From NCBI RefSeq assembly GCF_052119705.1, contig NZ_JBGQOP010000010.1:1-64000 (forward strand): a stretch of 64,000 bases of DNA, written 5' to 3'. Origin of the DNA: Oceanimonas sp052119705. GTDB taxonomy: Bacteria > Pseudomonadota > Gammaproteobacteria > Enterobacterales > Aeromonadaceae. The notes beneath the pieces were generated by a model, which ran no database searches, was not told the DNA's origin, and saw only the letters and a program-made list of their open reading frames with translations. Position numbers and translations under genes: made by a program. This document shows, piece by piece, positions 40,450-49,181 of this stretch. The first letter of the stretch is position 1; each line of letters opens with the position of its first letter.

Positions 40450-41346
40450 ATGGCAAAGAACCCAATAACAATAGAGGTGCTGGAAACACTGGATGCCATC
40501 GAGCGACGGGGAAGTTTCGCGAAAGCGGCTGAAGAGCTGAACAAAGCCACCTCGGCCGTGTCCTATGCGGTGCAAAAACTGGAAGAGCAGCTTGATATTA
40601 CTCTGTTTCAGCGGCAGGGGCGCCGTTCGGTGTTAACGTCAGCCGGGCGACTGATATTGGTTGAAGGGAGAGACATACTTCACACCACAGCGCGACTGGC
40701 GAATAAGGCAAAGGAAGTGGCCACGGGGTGGGAGCCTCGTATTCGCATCGCCGTAGAGTCAATGCAGTCTTACCCTGATTTTTTTGGCGTGCTTGGTGAA
40801 TTTCTCAAGGCACATCCCACGGTTGAAATCGATGTGTGTGAAGCCGTGCTGAACGGCGGGTGGGAGGCGCTTGAGCTAGACCGGGTAGATTTGATCGTCG
40901 GCTCACCCGGACCCGTGCCACTGCAAAAAGGTTACCGGGCACTGCTATTGGCGCGTCCCGATCTGGTGCCGGTTGTTGCGTCTGGTCATGAACTGGCAAG
41001 CATAGCGACTAACCCCGATGCGTTACAAGATTCCCTGCCTGAAGTTCGGAGGGTTATTACACACGATACCTCCATCGTTGATATTACCCGAAACGCGGGT
41101 TTAAGCAGTGACGGTAAACATTTCTACGTGCAAAACATCGATCAGAAAGTGGAGGCGATAATGGCAGGCATAGGCGTAGGCCACCTACCGCGACAGCGTA
41201 TTCAAAATCAACTCAATAATGGCGAGCTTGTCGAGCTGGCGTTAAATGAGTGCCCTATTTTCGAACATTATCTGGCTTGGAAAATTAGTCACAAAGGCAA
41301 AGGGCTGCAATTGCTAACTCAAAAATTGTCTGTCGTATTTGGTTAG
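40450..41346 (+). CDS. yhaJ: LysR-family regulator, YhaJ-like
   Basis: The 298-residue LysR regulator has an N-terminal helix-turn-helix (about 5-64; RRGSFAKAAEELNKATSAVSYAVQKLEEQL) and an effector-binding domain (about 90-295). Its divergent placement beside doxX(yqjF)-azoR-yqjG-pirin(yhaK) matches the genes controlled by or next to YhaJ in E. coli, which responds to dinitrotoluene breakdown products and related aromatics. TTTGGAGGC gives a good ribosome site before the ATG. Confidence 0.88.
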   Translation: MAKNPITIEVLETLDAIERRGSFAKAAEELNKATSAVSYAVQKLEEQLDITLFQRQGRRSVLTSAGRLILVEGRDILHTTARLANKAKEVATGWEPRIRIAVESMQSYPDFFGVLGEFLKAHPTVEIDVCEAVLNGGWEALELDRVDLIVGSPGPVPLQKGYRALLLARPDLVPVVASGHELASIATNPDALQDSLPEVRRVITHDTSIVDITRNAGLSSDGKHFYVQNIDQKVEAIMAGIGVGHLPRQRIQNQLNNGELVELALNECPIFEHYLAWKISHKGKGLQLLTQKLSVVFG

Positions 41347-41502
41347 GTCTGATTACCTAGGATCAGGGTGATGCATCAGCGTTCACAATTTAAAAAGTTC
41401 CCAGCACAGTTTTTTTGCTCGCAAAGTGCGGCTAGATTTTAGGCATTATTACACGGTACGCTTTTTACTGGCATGCGTACCGATGAAATTGTTGGTATTG
41501 GC

Positions 41503-41771
41503 TAGGGTCTGTTGACCTTTCGAGATGATTTTTGCAGCAGTTTGTGGAGTCTTTATACAAGGCATCGCTTGTGCCATGGAGTCATTCTCCATCAATAAGC
41601 GATAACGCCGTAGAAAGGCGCCACAAATGCTGCCCTTCGGGTTCGGCTAAACGCGTTTTTCTCTTTGTTGAGTGGGAGTTTGCTTAGAACGACTAGGCTA
41701 CACCCCACTCGCCGCGATAAAAACGCGTTTAACTCGAACAAAATTTAACCGCGAAAGGTCAACAGACCCTA
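41503..41771. mobile_element. 269 bp MITE-like element with 20 bp inverted ends
   Basis: TAGGGTCTGTTGACCTTTCG (41503-41522) and CGAAAGGTCAACAGACCCTA (41752-41771) are perfect inverted repeats. The terminal TA on each side could be a TA target duplication. Internal dyads include GCAGTTTGTGG-type/CCACAAATGC and AAACGCGTTTTT/AAAAACGCGTTT. No coding capacity. A fragment of its right end is at 36395-36451. Confidence 0.85.
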
Positions 41772-41947
41772 AGTATCTATGTATTGTTTACCGTATTAAG
41801 TGAGAGCTTCATCTCAAACCATGAGTGTTGCACTGATCATATGAATTCTCAGATAATTTTATTTGTCATTATTACTGAGGTCGCAGAATTAGATGTGATT
41901 ACGGCTCAGCGCGACTAATTTGCCGTAGTATGCTCTTAACGATATAA

Positions 41948-42030
41948 GATTTCTTCGCCACGGAATCCACGGAAAAACACTGACAAGGACGAATTCAAAA
42001 ATGACGAGTGACTATGCATGGCAGGCTCTT
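41948..42030 (+). repeat. Left-end fragment of the GCCACGG element
   Basis: CGCCACGGAATCCACGGAAA then ACAAGGACGAATTCA match the left part of the copy at 59417-59600. The right half is absent. Confidence 0.6.
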
Positions 42031-42158
42031 ACTGATAGGGCGCGATTGTGATCTGCTACAAGGCTTTCATTTATCTAAGCCTGTATCGTTGGCAGCGTTA
42101 TGGCATTGCCACCATAGTGCCAGCTGGCTAGCTTTCATCATTATATTGGAACCAACCC

Positions 42159-43253
42159 ATGACGCATTCAGCACTCAATACACATTCAGCCCAGTATGAA
42201 GAGCTGCGTCTGGCTGCACTGGCAGACTACGATATTCTTGATACTCCTCCAGACGTCGCTTTTGATGACATTGCAAAAATTGCCGCTTTCATCTGTGATG
42301 TACCGAGTGTGGTGATCAACTTTATTGACCGAGACAGGCAATGGTTTAAGTCAGTGTTGGGGCTTAACGTGCGTGAAACGCCGCTGGATATCTCTATTTG
42401 TAAGCATGTGATCCTGCAGCAAGGTTTATTTGTGGTGCCGGATACTAAGCTAGACCCCCGCTTTGTTAATAATCCGCTGGTAACCGGAGAGCCTAATGTA
42501 CGGTTTTATGCTGGCGCCGTATTAAAAAATGATGACGGTTATCCACTGGGTACGCTATGTGTACTTGATGACCATCCCAGAGATATTAGCGAAAAACAGC
42601 GCTTTGCTTTAAGTACATTAGCTAATCAGGTGATGACACAGTTGGAATTGCTACGTCATCACAAAAAACAAGTGGTACTGATCCAAGATTTACAAACGGC
42701 GCACGCAGAGTTAAAAACTGCTCACGCAGAATTACTGCAACTCGCCTCTACCGATCCGCTCTCTGGGCTGCTTAATCGTCGGGCGTTCGAACCCTATCTG
42801 GACCGCGAGCTAGCACTTATAAAGCGCAGCGAGGCTCAGGCCACCTTAGTGATGATAGACTTTGACCATTTTAAACGCATCAATGACGATTTTGGCCATG
42901 ATATCGGTGACGAAGTGATCCAGCGCTTTGCGCAGCTTTTCCGCCGTATTTTTCGCCAATCTGATGTCATCAGCCGCTGGGGAGGAGAAGAGTTTATGGT
43001 ACTGATGCCTATGACCTCAAAAGCTGACGCCTTACAAACTGTGGAACGATTACATCAATCGCTAAAGAATGCTCCCATTGTCTATGTCGACCAGCAGCCG
43101 GTATTTATTACTATTAGCGTCGGCATCTGTAGCCTAACGCCAGACCGTGAGTCACACGAGAGTCTGCGTATTGTAGACAAACTCTTATATATGGCTAAGG
43201 AAAATGGCCGAAACTGCACCGTATGTGAGTCATCGCTAACAGACACTCTTTGA
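42159..43253 (+). CDS. GAF-GGDEF diguanylate cyclase
   Basis: The 364-residue soluble protein has a GAF domain (about 28-168; CDVPSVVINFIDRDRQWFKS, then LCVLDDHPRD), a heptad-like repeat LQTAHAELKTAHAELLQLA (about 178-196) as linker, and a GGDEF domain (about 197-360) with active motif GGEEF (275-279) and intact I-site RQSD (266-269). It should make c-di-GMP under GAF control. ATTGGAACC precedes the ATG at 42159. No partner gene is adjacent. Confidence 0.92.
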   Translation: MTHSALNTHSAQYEELRLAALADYDILDTPPDVAFDDIAKIAAFICDVPSVVINFIDRDRQWFKSVLGLNVRETPLDISICKHVILQQGLFVVPDTKLDPRFVNNPLVTGEPNVRFYAGAVLKNDDGYPLGTLCVLDDHPRDISEKQRFALSTLANQVMTQLELLRHHKKQVVLIQDLQTAHAELKTAHAELLQLASTDPLSGLLNRRAFEPYLDRELALIKRSEAQATLVMIDFDHFKRINDDFGHDIGDEVIQRFAQLFRRIFRQSDVISRWGGEEFMVLMPMTSKADALQTVERLHQSLKNAPIVYVDQQPVFITISVGICSLTPDRESHESLRIVDKLLYMAKENGRNCTVCESSLTDTL

Positions 43254-43273
43254 ATGGTGGATCTTAAGCATCA

Positions 43274-43492
43274 TTACCAGTTTGCTCTTTTTAAAAGCTC
43301 TTTGAGGTTGCTCATCCCTGTTCGGGGCGCGTGGACTTGGTCGTCCAATAAAATATCGGCCACAATGATTATAGTGGCGAGCTGACTTGAATCTAGAACT
43401 GCGCCCAATTTCGTTTTTTTGTGAATTTTTGGTGCGTGATCAAATTCTTGCTAGTACCGATAGACTTCAGCTTCTGTATACCGGCCAACCAT
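43274..43492 (-). pseudogene. Possible small gene remnant with an internal amber codon
   Basis: From ATG at 43492 the frame reads MVGRYTEAEVYRY, TAG (43451-43453), then runs 58 more codons (QEFDHAPKIHKK... TGMSNLKELLKRANW) to TAA at 43274. The composition looks protein-like, but I do not recognise a family and an open frame of this size can occur by chance. It lies beside a transposase fragment, so decayed mobile DNA is the simplest reading. Confidence 0.25.
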
Positions 43493-43664
43493 AACAGTTC
43501 CTCCGTTAGGGGGCGTGCGATCCATACACTGTTATATCGGATATTGATTCACTATCATCAGTTACGCCGAGACGCTCGATTTTGATTTGAGAGCCAACAG
43601 ACTGAACATAGCCCCAAAATGTTTCCCTCGGTGCTCAGAGAAATTACAAACTTCATGTTTAATG

Positions 43665-43775
43665 GCCATTGAAATCGGGTAAATCCCGCTAAAGTGAATC
43701 GGTACGTTCAATCCAGAGCACAGCCTCGACAAACAGCCGATTATCACGTGCCGTTACTCCTCTTGCTGGGTAGAA
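43665..43775 (-). pseudogene. IS5-family transposase fragment
   Basis: In one minus-strand frame the DNA reads ARDNRLFVEAVLWIERTDS, one more residue, a TAG and RDLPDF. This matches the N-terminal block of IS5-group transposases, normally R-DNRLFVEAVLWI-RTG-PWRDLP; the TAG stands where Trp (TGG) is expected. Downstream the frame is broken by several stops. Only the N-terminal part survives and no inverted ends were found. Confidence 0.65.
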
Positions 43776-44027
43776 AACCTTTGATATGCTCCTATTAGTC
43801 ATCTCGTAGCGAGTAATACCTCATCATGCAGATACCTCAAATGCACTAAGGTGACTAATGAGGCAAAATATTTCAAATGAGAACGAACCCTAGATATTCC
43901 CAACCAAAAAAAGGGCGGGTAGATGTTATCTAGCAGCCTTCAGCCTCTGAGTTAGTACCGTCGAGAGCAAACACCGATATCTAGTATTACAGTGTCCGTC
44001 TTCGACACTAGTGTAAGTCTGTATAAC

Positions 44028-44213
44028 CTAGCCTAACAACCCAGCTAGCCACGTGCGGTATGACTCGACTAACCAGCCGAGCGTACGGCCTTGGTGGCGT
44101 ACAGGTTGAGGGAAGTCACCGTTCTTAACCCAGGTCCACAGGGTGCGCCGGTCGCGATTTAACAGTTTGCACATCTGTGCGATGGAAATTAAACCGTCAT
44201 GATTGTATTTCAT
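44028..44213 (-). CDS. AlpA-like small DNA-binding protein
   Basis: The 61-residue protein is almost entirely a MerR/AlpA-type winged helix-turn-helix: GLISIAQMCKLLNRDRRTLWTWVKNGDFPQP (about 7-37), then a wing (RTLGWLVESYRTWL). Such proteins usually regulate or assist excision of integrated phages and islands. GAGG lies 8 bp before the ATG. No integrase is present, so it is likely a survivor of a lost element inserted beside fis-dusB, together with the transposase fragment. Confidence 0.75.
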   Translation of the reverse strand: MKYNHDGLISIAQMCKLLNRDRRTLWTWVKNGDFPQPVRHQGRTLGWLVESYRTWLAGLLG

Positions 44214-44489
44214 CTATTGAACCTCATTCATTTTAAGGAAGCTCAAGGTTAACGAGACCAGGCTCGATAGTGTTTCCTGTAAACGACGATTTACTGCGTT
44301 AACTCGTGAAAGTACTAAAAAAATAGGGGGGAAGAGGGGCGGGCAATGAAAAATTTAGTCTTAATCATCGTTATATATTTGCAGCTGAGTGCTTTGCCAA
44401 GTGTGGGTTCAACTGTGGGTTCAAAAGCAAAAAAAGCGCTATCTCTTGCGAGATAACGCTTTTGTATTCAATACGTTAACTAAATGTTC
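44214..44489. other. Spacer with fis terminator
   Basis: No gene was seen. A 12 bp tandem duplication TGTGGGTTCAAC/TGTGGGTTCAAA (44402-44425) precedes the fis terminator. Confidence 0.5.
44430..44463 (-). terminator. Rho-independent terminator of dusB-fis
   Basis: AGCGCTATCTC, TTGC loop, GAGATAACGCT; on the minus strand followed by a run of seven T. The stem has one mismatch near its base. Confidence 0.85.
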
Positions 44490-44789
44490 TTAGTTCATGC
44501 CGTACTTTTTGAGCTTCTTGCGCAGTGTACCGCGGTTGATGCCCATCATGTTGGCAGCGCGGGTTTGGTTACCGCGAGTGTATTGCATGATCACGTCCAG
44601 CATGGGGGCTTCGACTTCGGCGAGGACCAACTCATACAACTCAGTTACTTCCTGACCATTCAACTGGGACAGATAATTACGCAGCGCTTGGTCTACCGAG
44701 TTGCGCAACGGGCGCTGAGTAGGCTGCTCAGAGGTGGCAGATTTAATGGTAGTAACCAGTGCATCAGAAGTCGTAGTTTGTTCGAACAT
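44490..44789 (-). CDS. fis: DNA-binding protein Fis
   Basis: The 99-residue nucleoid protein bends DNA and adjusts transcription, recombination and replication to growth rate. The C-terminal helix-turn-helix TRGNQTRAANMMGINRGTLRKKLKKYGMN (from about 70) is nearly identical to E. coli Fis. The N-terminal beta-hairpin arms (about 10-26) are present but the sequence ATTIKSATSEQPTQ diverges, as usual outside enterics. Second gene of dusB-fis, with a 25 bp gap. Confidence 0.97.
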   Translation of the reverse strand: MFEQTTTSDALVTTIKSATSEQPTQRPLRNSVDQALRNYLSQLNGQEVTELYELVLAEVEAPMLDVIMQYTRGNQTRAANMMGINRGTLRKKLKKYGMN

Positions 44790-44814
44790 ATTTAGTCGGC
44801 TCTTCTTTTGTTCG

Positions 44815-45780
44815 TTAAGCTATATTCGCGAAATAATGCGCCAGGGAGTCGAGCTGCTGCTCGGCCTCATCAAAGGCATTAAAATCACTGCGAAAGTCAC
44901 GGCCCGCATCACTATCTTTCAGGTACCAACCCACATGCTTACGGGCAATACGCACCCCTAACACTTCACCGTAAAACGCGTGCAGTGCTTCAACGTGCTC
45001 CCGTATCATGGCACGCTCCAGGTCCTTATGCAGCGGCTCGGGTAGAGTACCTTGTTCCAGATAGTGGCGGATTTCTCTAAAAATCCAAGGCCGTCCCTGT
45101 GCAGCCCGGCCAATCATGATGGCGTCGGCGCCTGTGTCTTCCAAGACAAAACGCGCCTTTTCTGGGCTGTCGATGTCCCCGTTAGCAATAATGGGAATAG
45201 AGACGGCTTGTTTTATTGCTCTAATGGTATCGTATTCCGCGTCACCCTTGTACATGCAGGCACGAGTGCGGCCATGCACGGCTAGGGCCTGAATACCGCA
45301 ATCTTCGGCGATACGAGCAATGTCCACGCCATTACGGTGTTCAGGCTCCCAACCTGTACGAATTTTCAGGGTAACGGGCACTGAAACTGCCTTAACCACA
45401 GCGGTGACAATTTCTTGCACCAGCTGCGGGTATTGCAACAGGGCGGACCCTGCCATTTTTTTATTCACTTTCTTTGCTGGGCAACCCATGTTGATGTCGA
45501 TGATTTGAGCGCCTTGGTCCACATTGAACTGGGCGGCCTCAGCCATCAACTCAGGATCGGCCCCGGCAATCTGGACGGAACGAATACCGGTTTCTCCTGC
45601 ATGGTCCATACGCCGTAAAGACTTCTCGGTCTGCCATACCTTAGGGTTGGACGACATCATTTCTGACACCGCCATACCCGCACCCATGCGCAAGCATAGA
45701 GTACGAAATGGTCTGTCGGTTACGCCAGCCATAGGAGCCACCAAAATGGGGCTAGACAGTTTGTAAGGACCAATCTGCAT
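44815..45780 (-). CDS. dusB: tRNA-dihydrouridine synthase B
   Basis: The 321-residue FMN enzyme reduces uridine 17 of tRNA. The TIM barrel starts with SPILVAPMAGVTDRPFR (about 9-25). The catalytic Cys is in DINMGCPAKKVNKKMAGSALL (Cys about 100), and AVHGRTRACMYKGDAEYD, ANGDIDSPEKA and GADAIMIGRAAQGRPWIF follow. It is the promoter-proximal gene of the conserved dusB-fis operon, whose transcription in E. coli is strongly growth-rate and stringently controlled. Confidence 0.97.
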   Translation of the reverse strand: MQIGPYKLSSPILVAPMAGVTDRPFRTLCLRMGAGMAVSEMMSSNPKVWQTEKSLRRMDHAGETGIRSVQIAGADPELMAEAAQFNVDQGAQIIDINMGCPAKKVNKKMAGSALLQYPQLVQEIVTAVVKAVSVPVTLKIRTGWEPEHRNGVDIARIAEDCGIQALAVHGRTRACMYKGDAEYDTIRAIKQAVSIPIIANGDIDSPEKARFVLEDTGADAIMIGRAAQGRPWIFREIRHYLEQGTLPEPLHKDLERAMIREHVEALHAFYGEVLGVRIARKHVGWYLKDSDAGRDFRSDFNAFDEAEQQLDSLAHYFANIA

Positions 45781-46087
45781 GAGATAACAGCTATCTTTGC
45801 TCAGGGTCGCGTATCTTACGCATTTTTAATGAGTCTGAAAAGGTCATTAATTGAACGATTGATAAATTTTAATAAGTCAAGATGACTGGTGTGTTTTTTA
45901 TGCTATTTCATCGGTCGCTAATTTAGCTATTTTTAGAGTCATTTGAGTTGTTTTTGTTGTAAATCTTGTTTTAGTAGGACTAATAAAAATACCGAGCTAG
46001 CCCGGTATTTGGTGTTTGCTTTTTAACTGATCGCTGACAGCGTAAGGCTTACTGCTGCCCCTTAGGTTCAGTGCCTAGACATAGCAC
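45781..46087. other. dusB-fis promoter region and prmA transcript end
   Basis: No gene was seen. The minus-strand sequence just before dusB (GCGTAAGATACGCGACCC, about 45805-45825) has an AT-rich -10-like core followed by a GC-rich discriminator, as at stringently controlled promoters; assignment is tentative. The prmA terminator is at the right. Confidence 0.4.
45985..46010 (-). terminator. Rho-independent terminator after prmA
   Basis: On the minus strand AAATACCG, loop GGCTAGCT, CGGTATTT, then TTATT (45987-46010 plus tail). Confidence 0.75.
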
Positions 46088-46963
46088 CTAGCGCTTTTGT
46101 CCGCTGAGGCGAGCCCATTCTTCGCGCAGCTCAGGTGCATCCATGGTAAACCACTGCTCATAGAGCTCGTTTAAACCCTCGGCTTGCAGGTCGAGAATAC
46201 CAGACAGCGCGAGCTTACCGCCGGGCTTAACCAGACTGCTAATAAGCGGCGACAGCTCTTTCAGCGGGCCGGCTAGAATATTGGCCACGACTATATCGGC
46301 TTTCATATTATCGGGCTGATCTTTGGGCAGATACACTTTTAAGCGGTCTGCCACGCCATTGCGCTCGGCATTATCATGGCTTGCTTGCAGGGCTTGGGGG
46401 TCGATATCGATGCCGATTACTTGTTTGGCACCCAGCTTTAAAGCGGCCAATGCCAAAATGCCCGAGCCACAACCGAAATCGATCACGGTTTTATCGGTGA
46501 GATCTTGGCCGTCTAACCACTCTAAACACAAAGCAGTTGTCGGGTGGGTGCCGGTACCAAAGGCGAGACCCGGATCCAGCATCACATTCACCGCCGTAGG
46601 GTCTGGTACATCGCGCCAGCTTGGGCAGATCCACAAGCGATCGCCAAAGCGCATCGGATGAAAGCTGTCCATCCACTCGCGTACCCAGTCTTTATCTTCT
46701 AGTTGCTCCACCTTATAGGTGAGATCTTTGCGATAGAATTTCTTTAAGAAGGTAATGATAGGATCTGGATCCGTGGCGGCATCAAACATACCCACTACTA
46801 TGGTGTCGTCCCACAATAGGGTTTCGCCAGGCAGGGGTTCATACACGGGCTTGTCTTCGGCGTCCATATAGGTCACCGCCTGAGCACCGCGCCCGAGCAG
46901 CATATTACTGACCTTGTCGGCGGTTTTTTCGGTGGCATTAATGCGAATTTGTATCCAAGGCAT
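46088..46963 (-). CDS. prmA: Ribosomal protein L11 methyltransferase
   Basis: The 291-residue SAM-dependent enzyme trimethylates L11. The N-terminal substrate-recognition domain (about 1-60) is followed by the methyltransferase domain, with LDPGLAFGTGTHPTTALCLEWL (about 136-157), VIDFGCGSGILALAALKLGA (motif I, about 165-184) and DIVVANILAGPL (motif IV). It is downstream of panF, as in E. coli, separated by a 153 bp spacer with a 24 bp inverted repeat. Confidence 0.97.
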   Translation of the reverse strand: MPWIQIRINATEKTADKVSNMLLGRGAQAVTYMDAEDKPVYEPLPGETLLWDDTIVVGMFDAATDPDPIITFLKKFYRKDLTYKVEQLEDKDWVREWMDSFHPMRFGDRLWICPSWRDVPDPTAVNVMLDPGLAFGTGTHPTTALCLEWLDGQDLTDKTVIDFGCGSGILALAALKLGAKQVIGIDIDPQALQASHDNAERNGVADRLKVYLPKDQPDNMKADIVVANILAGPLKELSPLISSLVKPGGKLALSGILDLQAEGLNELYEQWFTMDAPELREEWARLSGQKR

Positions 46964-47021
46964 GGCGTGGCTTCATCAAACGGTAAAGGCCGATTCTAGC
47001 ATAAAAACATAGCGCCAGAAC

Positions 47022-47093
47022 TTGTAGGGTCGAATTCATTCGACCAATAAGGGTGGCGCAATCTAAAACGGTCGAATGAATTCGACCCTACAA
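47022..47093. repeat. Perfect 24 bp inverted repeat between panF and prmA
   Basis: The left arm 47022-47045 (starts TTGTAGGGTCGAATTC) and right arm 47070-47093 (ends GAATTCGACCCTACAA) are exact reverse complements over 24 bp with a 24 nt spacer. In RNA this would make a very stable hairpin in the panF-prmA transcript. No T-run follows, so it looks like a REP-type mobile palindrome rather than a terminator. Confidence 0.9.
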
Positions 47094-47116
47094 AACCATT
47101 GCTATGCGGTGGGCTG

Positions 47117-48628
47117 TTAAGTATTGGTCTCGTGCTGGGCTCTGGGCTCTGGGTGCTCGGCGCCGCTTTTCCCAAACAAGGCCCTCACTTTGGCACAAGG
47201 TGCTGGGCTGAGCAATGAACCGATAACGTAGGCGAGGCCAGACAGCGCTAGGCTGGGCACTATGGCGTGCAGGCCAAACAATTTAATATCGAATGTAGCG
47301 AGCAGGCCGTAGCTGAGCGCGCCCACTAGCATGGAGGCCAGCGCACCTGTGGCGGTGCCGCGCCACCAATATAAGCCCAACACTAAGGGCCAAAAGAAGA
47401 TGGCTTGCAGGGCGCCAAAGGCTAACAAGTTTAGCCAGATGATCATGTCCGGCGGGCTAAGGGCGGCGAACAAGACGATTACGCCCACGGCCAGCGTTAC
47501 CAAACGGCTGGCGCGCTTAATAAAGGTCGGTGAGGGCGGGGTATGGCCAGACTTGCGGCTGACATAATTCAAATATAAGTCTTTCACTATGGTGGCCGAG
47601 GCTTGGATCAACTGGGAGTCGATAGTCGACATAATGGCCGCCATGGGGCCGGCTAAAAATAAGCCTGCCACTATCGGCGGCAATACGGTGAGTATTAAAG
47701 TGGGCATGACTTTATCGGGCACGGTGAGCTCGGGTATTAATACTCGGCCCAAGGCGCCGGCAAAGTGCATACCAAACATCAAGAGCGCGCCCACTAGGGT
47801 GCCAATAATAATGCCTTTGTGCATGGCTTTGCTGTCTTTATACGCCAAGCAGCGCACCGCCGAATGCGGCAGGCCAATCACGCCAAAACAGACCAGTACC
47901 CAAAACGACAGCATAAAGCTGCTACTTAAAAAGTCATCGGGGCCGCGCGGCGACACTAAACCTGAGTCTATATCGGCCAAGGCACTAAACATGGCACTGG
48001 CACCACCGCCCGCATAAAGCACGCCCACCAACAGCACGACTGTGCCAATCAGCATTAAGATGCCTTGCACCGCATCCGTGACCACGACCGCCCTAAAGCC
48101 GCCAATTAGCGTATAGAGCATCACGGTAGTGGCAAAAATAATCAGGCCGCCTTGATAGGGCAGGCCGGTCACGGTTTCTAGCAGGCGCGCGCCACCGATA
48201 AACTGCACCACCATAGTGGCAATAAAAGCCGCTAATAACCCCAGTGCCGCCAAAACCACTACTAACGGGCTTTGATAACGGGCATAGAGCATGTCGTTGA
48301 TGGTGAGCGCATTGACGCGCCGCGCGATTACCGCGAACTGCTTGCCCAAGACGCCGAGCGTCAACCACACGGTAGGCACTTGGATCATGGCCAGCAACAC
48401 CCAGCCTAGCCCTAAGCTGTAAGCCGCCCCCGGCCCGCCAATAAAAGACGAGGCCGAGGCATAAGTAGCCACCATGGTCATGGCCAACACAAAGCCGCCC
48501 ATGGAACGGTTGCCTAAGAAGTAATCTTCGACAAAGTTGCCCTCAGTGGGACGACGGCTTAAGTAAAAGCCCAAGCCCAACATGGCCAGTAAATAGCAGA
48601 TTAACGGAACTATTAGTGCAAGGTTCAT
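47117..48628 (-). CDS. panF: Sodium/pantothenate symporter
   Basis: The 503-residue member of the sodium:solute symporter family imports pantothenate. About 13 hydrophobic helices are visible. ATYASASSFIGGPGAAYSLGLGW (about 55-77) and GPMAAIMSTIDSQLIQASATIVKDL (about 325-349) are the sodium-site signatures. The family length matches E. coli PanF (483). It sits 9 bp after yhdT. The C-terminus ends in a short hydrophilic tail encoded by a GGGCTCTGGGCTCTGGG tract similar to the repeat modules. Confidence 0.95.
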   Translation of the reverse strand: MNLALIVPLICYLLAMLGLGFYLSRRPTEGNFVEDYFLGNRSMGGFVLAMTMVATYASASSFIGGPGAAYSLGLGWVLLAMIQVPTVWLTLGVLGKQFAVIARRVNALTINDMLYARYQSPLVVVLAALGLLAAFIATMVVQFIGGARLLETVTGLPYQGGLIIFATTVMLYTLIGGFRAVVVTDAVQGILMLIGTVVLLVGVLYAGGGASAMFSALADIDSGLVSPRGPDDFLSSSFMLSFWVLVCFGVIGLPHSAVRCLAYKDSKAMHKGIIIGTLVGALLMFGMHFAGALGRVLIPELTVPDKVMPTLILTVLPPIVAGLFLAGPMAAIMSTIDSQLIQASATIVKDLYLNYVSRKSGHTPPSPTFIKRASRLVTLAVGVIVLFAALSPPDMIIWLNLLAFGALQAIFFWPLVLGLYWWRGTATGALASMLVGALSYGLLATFDIKLFGLHAIVPSLALSGLAYVIGSLLSPAPCAKVRALFGKSGAEHPEPRAQHETNT

Positions 48629-48637
48629 GTTTAGTCT

Positions 48638-49018
48638 TTAATGAGGGCGTAAGTGGGTGCGTAACGCGACAGCGGCGTGTGTGGCATCAGCTTGAGTCAT
48701 GGAGGCGGCCTCAATGATAGGTGCTGTGGCTTTGGTCGTTAATCCGGCATCAGTGACGTTAGCCTCATCAGTGCCGGCACCCGTTAGCGCAGCGTCGAGC
48801 GGCAGGTTTTTAAAATAGCGTTTTATCATAATCGCGCATAAGCCAATAAACAGCAGCGGATTAAATACGCAGCTCAACAAAAACCACAAGGGCCAACCGT
48901 GCCACATGGTTGTGGCCGGTACGGCGTAGGCACTCAGCCACCAGCCGAGCATATACAGCAAAGCTAGCGATACACTGAGTGCCGCTTCACGGTGCGCAAT
49001 AGTCACTATTTTGTTCAT
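48638..49018 (-). CDS. yhdT: YhdT family membrane protein (DUF997)
   Basis: The 126-residue protein has two transmembrane helices (about 15-33 and 43-64), with LSVSLALLYMLGWWLSAYAVP and GWPLWFLLSCVFNPLLFI typical of YhdT, which precedes panF in many gammaproteobacteria. The C-terminal 55 residues are Ala/Thr-rich and low-complexity, longer than E. coli YhdT (80 aa). Function is unknown; a helper role for PanF is inferred from gene order only. Confidence 0.88.
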   Translation of the reverse strand: MNKIVTIAHREAALSVSLALLYMLGWWLSAYAVPATTMWHGWPLWFLLSCVFNPLLFIGLCAIMIKRYFKNLPLDAALTGAGTDEANVTDAGLTTKATAPIIEAASMTQADATHAAVALRTHLRPH

Positions 49019-49181
49019 GTGTTTGATGGCGCATTAAAAAATCGCAGATCCGCACCATAACATATTTACACTGTCGGTGAGGAGTGAGGTAGCGGAGAAA
49101 TGTGAGCTGAAACTCGCAGTAAAAGAGAGTGCAGGGTGCAGGGCACCCAGCAGCAAGCGATAAAAATTGGGCCGTTTTTTT

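Larger units (their letters stand above)
41347..42158. other. 812 bp spacer with a MITE and a repeat fragment
   Basis: No gene was seen. It contains the complete 269 bp MITE-like element (41503-41771) and a left-end fragment of the GCCACGG element (41948-42030). The DGC promoter must lie near 42060-42150. Confidence 0.7.
43254..44027. other. Decayed mobile DNA between the GAF-GGDEF gene and the AlpA-like gene
   Basis: Besides the two gene remnants listed separately, this stretch has no intact gene. It is AT-richer than its neighbours and contains an inverted pair TTAGTCA (about 43795)/TGACTAA (about 43853). Confidence 0.5.

Noticed and set aside
44402..44425. tRNA T-loop-like GGTTCAA sequence as a tRNA gene or att site
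   Set aside because: It is only a 12 bp tandem duplication; no cloverleaf can be formed around it and no matching second att repeat was found.
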